A stretch of DNA of 64,000 bases, taken from assembly GCF_038396675.1 (NCBI RefSeq), contig NC_088921.1, positions 21,027,001 through 21,091,000 on the forward strand, in the 5' to 3' direction. Every line of letters starts with the position of its first letter. Positions within the stretch are counted from its first letter, which is position 1. The position numbers and the translations under genes were made by a program. The notes beneath the pieces are model-generated. The model made no database searches, was not told the DNA's origin, and saw nothing but the letters and a program-made list of their open reading frames with translations. Source of the DNA: Hydra vulgaris (Eukaryota > Cnidaria > Hydrozoa > Anthoathecata > Hydridae). Positions 61,625 to 64,000 of the stretch are shown here, in pieces.

Positions 61625-64000
61625 CTCTCGTGACAAAAATGGAAGGATCCTAGCAGCTAACGTCAAACTTAACAAACTGTATATAAGGATAATAAATATT
61701 TACGGACCTAACGAGCCTCAGGAAAAAGAATTCTTCTTCGGCTCATTAAATAAACATGTCCGAAACTCTAACTTTCTTTTTCTCGTTGGAGACTTTAACA
61801 TGGTTGAAAACCCATCCCTTGATAGAGATGGAGGAGACCAGCTAAATAAAAACAATACCCTAGGGAAAGTTAATCTAAACAATTTTACTGAAAACCACAA
61901 CTTAATAGATCTAATTCGTAAAACAAACCCTATAAAAAAAGAGTACACATTTGAAAAGAAAGATAAGTCCTATAGGAGTCGTATTGATCGAATCTATAGT
62001 TCAGTAAACAAGAAAACACAAATAAAAATTAGTATTATTGACCCGAAACTAAGTGACCATCGAGCTTTGCTTTGCCAATACCCTGCGGAAACATATAATG
62101 AAAAAGGTCCAGGTTACTGGCATCTAAACACAACTTTACTAACAGATAGCCAGTTTAAGGAGAACCTTAAACTTGATTTTGAAAAATTTAAAGAAGAAAA
62201 ACATCTATATGAGAATAGTAACCAATGGTGGGACATAGTGAAACATCAAATTAAATCCGTAGCAATTGGCATCTCATCCATAAAACAAAAAGAAAAATAT
62301 CGAAAAAAATTTTACCTTGAAAGAATGATTGAGTCTGAAAAACAAAACCTAAACCCAAACAAAGAAAAAATTAAACAACTTAAAACTGAACTGAAAGAGC
62401 TCTCTTTTCACTATGGTATATTTATAAGAACAAAGCAAACAATAATTGAAGATAATGAAAAACCGTCTAGAATTCTATTTCATTTGGAAAGAAACAATCA
62501 AATTAAAAAAACAATTACAGAAATCAAAAATGATGACCACTTATACACCGATACTGAAAATATTCTTAAGTTAACAAGAAAATACTATAAAACCCTATTT
62601 AAAAAACAAGAACTCTGCATAAAAAAACAAAAATCTTTCCTGTCATGCATTAACAACCCCTTAACTAAAGAGCAAAACGCTTATCTGAACATCGACTTCA
62701 GCAAAGAAGAGCTTCTAAATGCAGCATTATCTCTAAAAAAAGGAAAAACCCCCGGTATAGATGGACTTCCTGTAGAGTTGTACCAAGAGTACTGGGACAT
62801 CTATGGGGAAGAATTCACTCAACTTGCAAACAAAAATATTTTCGAAACAAGTGATGGACTTTCCTGGTCACAAAGATCAGCTCTAATATGCCTCTTACCA
62901 AAAGGTGGAGATCTATCAGATTTAAAGAACTGGCGTCCAATATCTTTGCTATGTAGTGATTACAAAATTATCACCAAAGCCTTAGCCATAAGATTATCAA
63001 AAGTTCTGAACACTATTCTTGGCACCTCACAAACATGCTCCGTTCCTGGCCGGAATATATTCTCTAACATATTTCTGGTCAGAGACCTTATTCAATACAC
63101 AAATGATAAAAACATCAAAAGCTAAATTCTTACAATAGATCAAGAAAAAGCTTTTGATAAAATTGATCGAAACTTTCTAATACAAGTTTTAGAAAAATAT
63201 AATTTAGGAAAAAAATTCACAAATGCAATAAAACAAACGCTAAAAAATAACCAATCGTTAATATATAACAACGGGTTCATGAGTAAACCATTCCCAATCA
63301 ATAAAGGTGTCAGGCAGGGTGATCCAATATCCTTAATGCTGTACTGCATGGCTGTCGAACCTTTAGCAATTCGATTAAGAAACAATCAAAAAATAGATGG
63401 TATTCCACTGCCTGGTACTAAATTCAAACTAAAAGTTATGCAATACGCTGATGATACCACAATGTTCATGAGTAGCTCGAATTCAGTAATTGAAGCTTTC
63501 AAAACACTAGATCAATTCCAGGAAGCTTCCGGATCTAATATAAATAAAACTAAAACCAAAGCACTGGCACTAGGAGGCTTCAATTACTTAGAATACGAAA
63601 ACACAACTACTGCTTTAATGCAAACCAACTTTAACATTAATTGGTCGAATTTGTATGGTATAAAAATATTAGGTATACACTTCCATACTGACCTTGCATA
63701 TACGGCCAACATAAATTGGAATATGGCCTTTGAAAATTTTCAAAAAAAAGCAAAATCCTTTAAATACCGCAATGTTTCCCTCAGATGCAAAGCAATATTC
63801 CTAAACACGCTAGCTCTGTCTAAAATTTGGTTCGTTGCAAATGTTTTTCCGACAAATATAATAACACTTAAACAAATAAAAAAAACAATATCAGCTTATA
63901 TTTGGCAGAGTGAACACGCCGAACCAATTAAAAGAGACATCCTTAATTTACCAACAGATATTGGTGGACTTGGAATTCTAGACACAGAAAGGCAATGTCT
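61625..64000 (+). mobile_element. Family C LINE, 5'-truncated copy (runs off the window)
   Basis: It begins inside ORF2 at the base equivalent to about 35034 of the full copy, joined to U2 nt 49-50 (shared ATC at the joint). No ORF1 or 5' UTR is present. Truncation with short homology at the 5' joint is typical of incomplete reverse transcription. It continues past the window edge. Confidence 0.9.
61626..64000 (+). pseudogene. ORF2 of family C, 5'-truncated, one premature stop
   Basis: The frame is open from the joint at 61626 (in frame SRDKNGRILAANVKL) through NIYGPNE, GDFNMVENP, SRIDRIYS, SDH, TPGIDGLPVELY and WRPISLL to a TAA at 63123-63125. Other copies have TTT (Phe) there, two codons before the TIDQEKAFD catalytic motif. 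The frame then appears open to the window edge with RQGDPISLMLY and YADD. The first 90 or so endonuclease residues are absent. It lacks most of the breaks seen in 34776-38330. Confidence 0.85.

Noticed and set aside
1-64000. Restriction-like-endonuclease U2 elements (Utopia type)
   Set aside because: ORF2 begins with an AP-type endonuclease (LNVNGL, QETH, GDFN, SDH), which places these in the Tx1/L1 group instead.
1-64000. LTR elements, viruses or DNA transposons
   Set aside because: No long terminal repeats, integrase, protease, capsid or transposase was seen; all insertions end in poly(A).

Overview
This window is a stretch of a tandem U2 snRNA gene array in an AT-rich animal genome, almost entirely filled by target-specific non-LTR retrotransposons (LINEs) that insert into the U2 gene itself. 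The basic repeat is 366 bp: a 186-nt U2 gene followed by a 180-bp spacer. I count 22 U2 units. Five are uninterrupted and 17 are split by insertions. Roughly 56 kb of the 64 kb is inserted element and about 7.8 kb is U2 array. All U2 units and all elements lie on the + strand. The organism is not resolved. The U2 has the universal 5' domain, but its 3' half differs from the fly and vertebrate genes I can recall. An invertebrate animal is most likely.

Every insertion ends in poly(A) joined to U2 nt 36, so the cut splits the branchpoint-recognition hexamer GTAGTA into GTA|GTA. Elements carrying both ORFs encode an ORF1 with two RRM-like folds (my inference) and an ORF2 with an N-terminal AP-like endonuclease, a reverse transcriptase and a C-terminal CX2CX7HX4C finger. 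This fits the U2-specific Tx1/L1 group typified by Keno. I use working names. Two-ORF families are A (10477-16046, 27744-32918 chimeric, 44343-50010), B (16406-22874), C (1-2326, 33278-38529, 61625-64000), D (38889-43991) and E (52595-57863). ORF1-only families are F (6367-8284, 58242-60146), G (23253-25100, 25479-27365, 50389-52235) and H (3074-5619). Short S copies lie at 8665-9093 and 9720-10098, with an unassigned fragment at 9474-9705. Family A has two copies with both ORFs whole and may be recently active.

The most unusual content is the ORF1-only class. Six complete elements of 1.8-2.5 kb each have a 5' UTR, one intact ORF of 438-602 codons, an A-rich 3' UTR and poly(A), but no ORF2. 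Their proteins share the ORF1 core of the two-ORF families plus a private C-terminal CSEE/KAEW module. F and G 5' UTRs begin with sequence resembling the U2 Sm-site region, followed by a copy of U2 stem-loop III and a hairpin with compensatory changes. They look like protein-coding, HAL1-like parasites with a U2-derived head that depend on another element's ORF2.

Other structure includes covarying hairpins in the 3' UTRs of A, B, D and E, a template-switch chimera (family A joined to family F at 32087), tail exchange among ORF1-only elements, a double insertion into a regenerated target (9706-9719), and two classes of 5' junction (U2 nt 28 versus nt 47-50). All 13 ORF1s are open while only 2 of 9 ORF2s are. 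Several frame breaks lie in homopolymer runs and could be sequencing errors.
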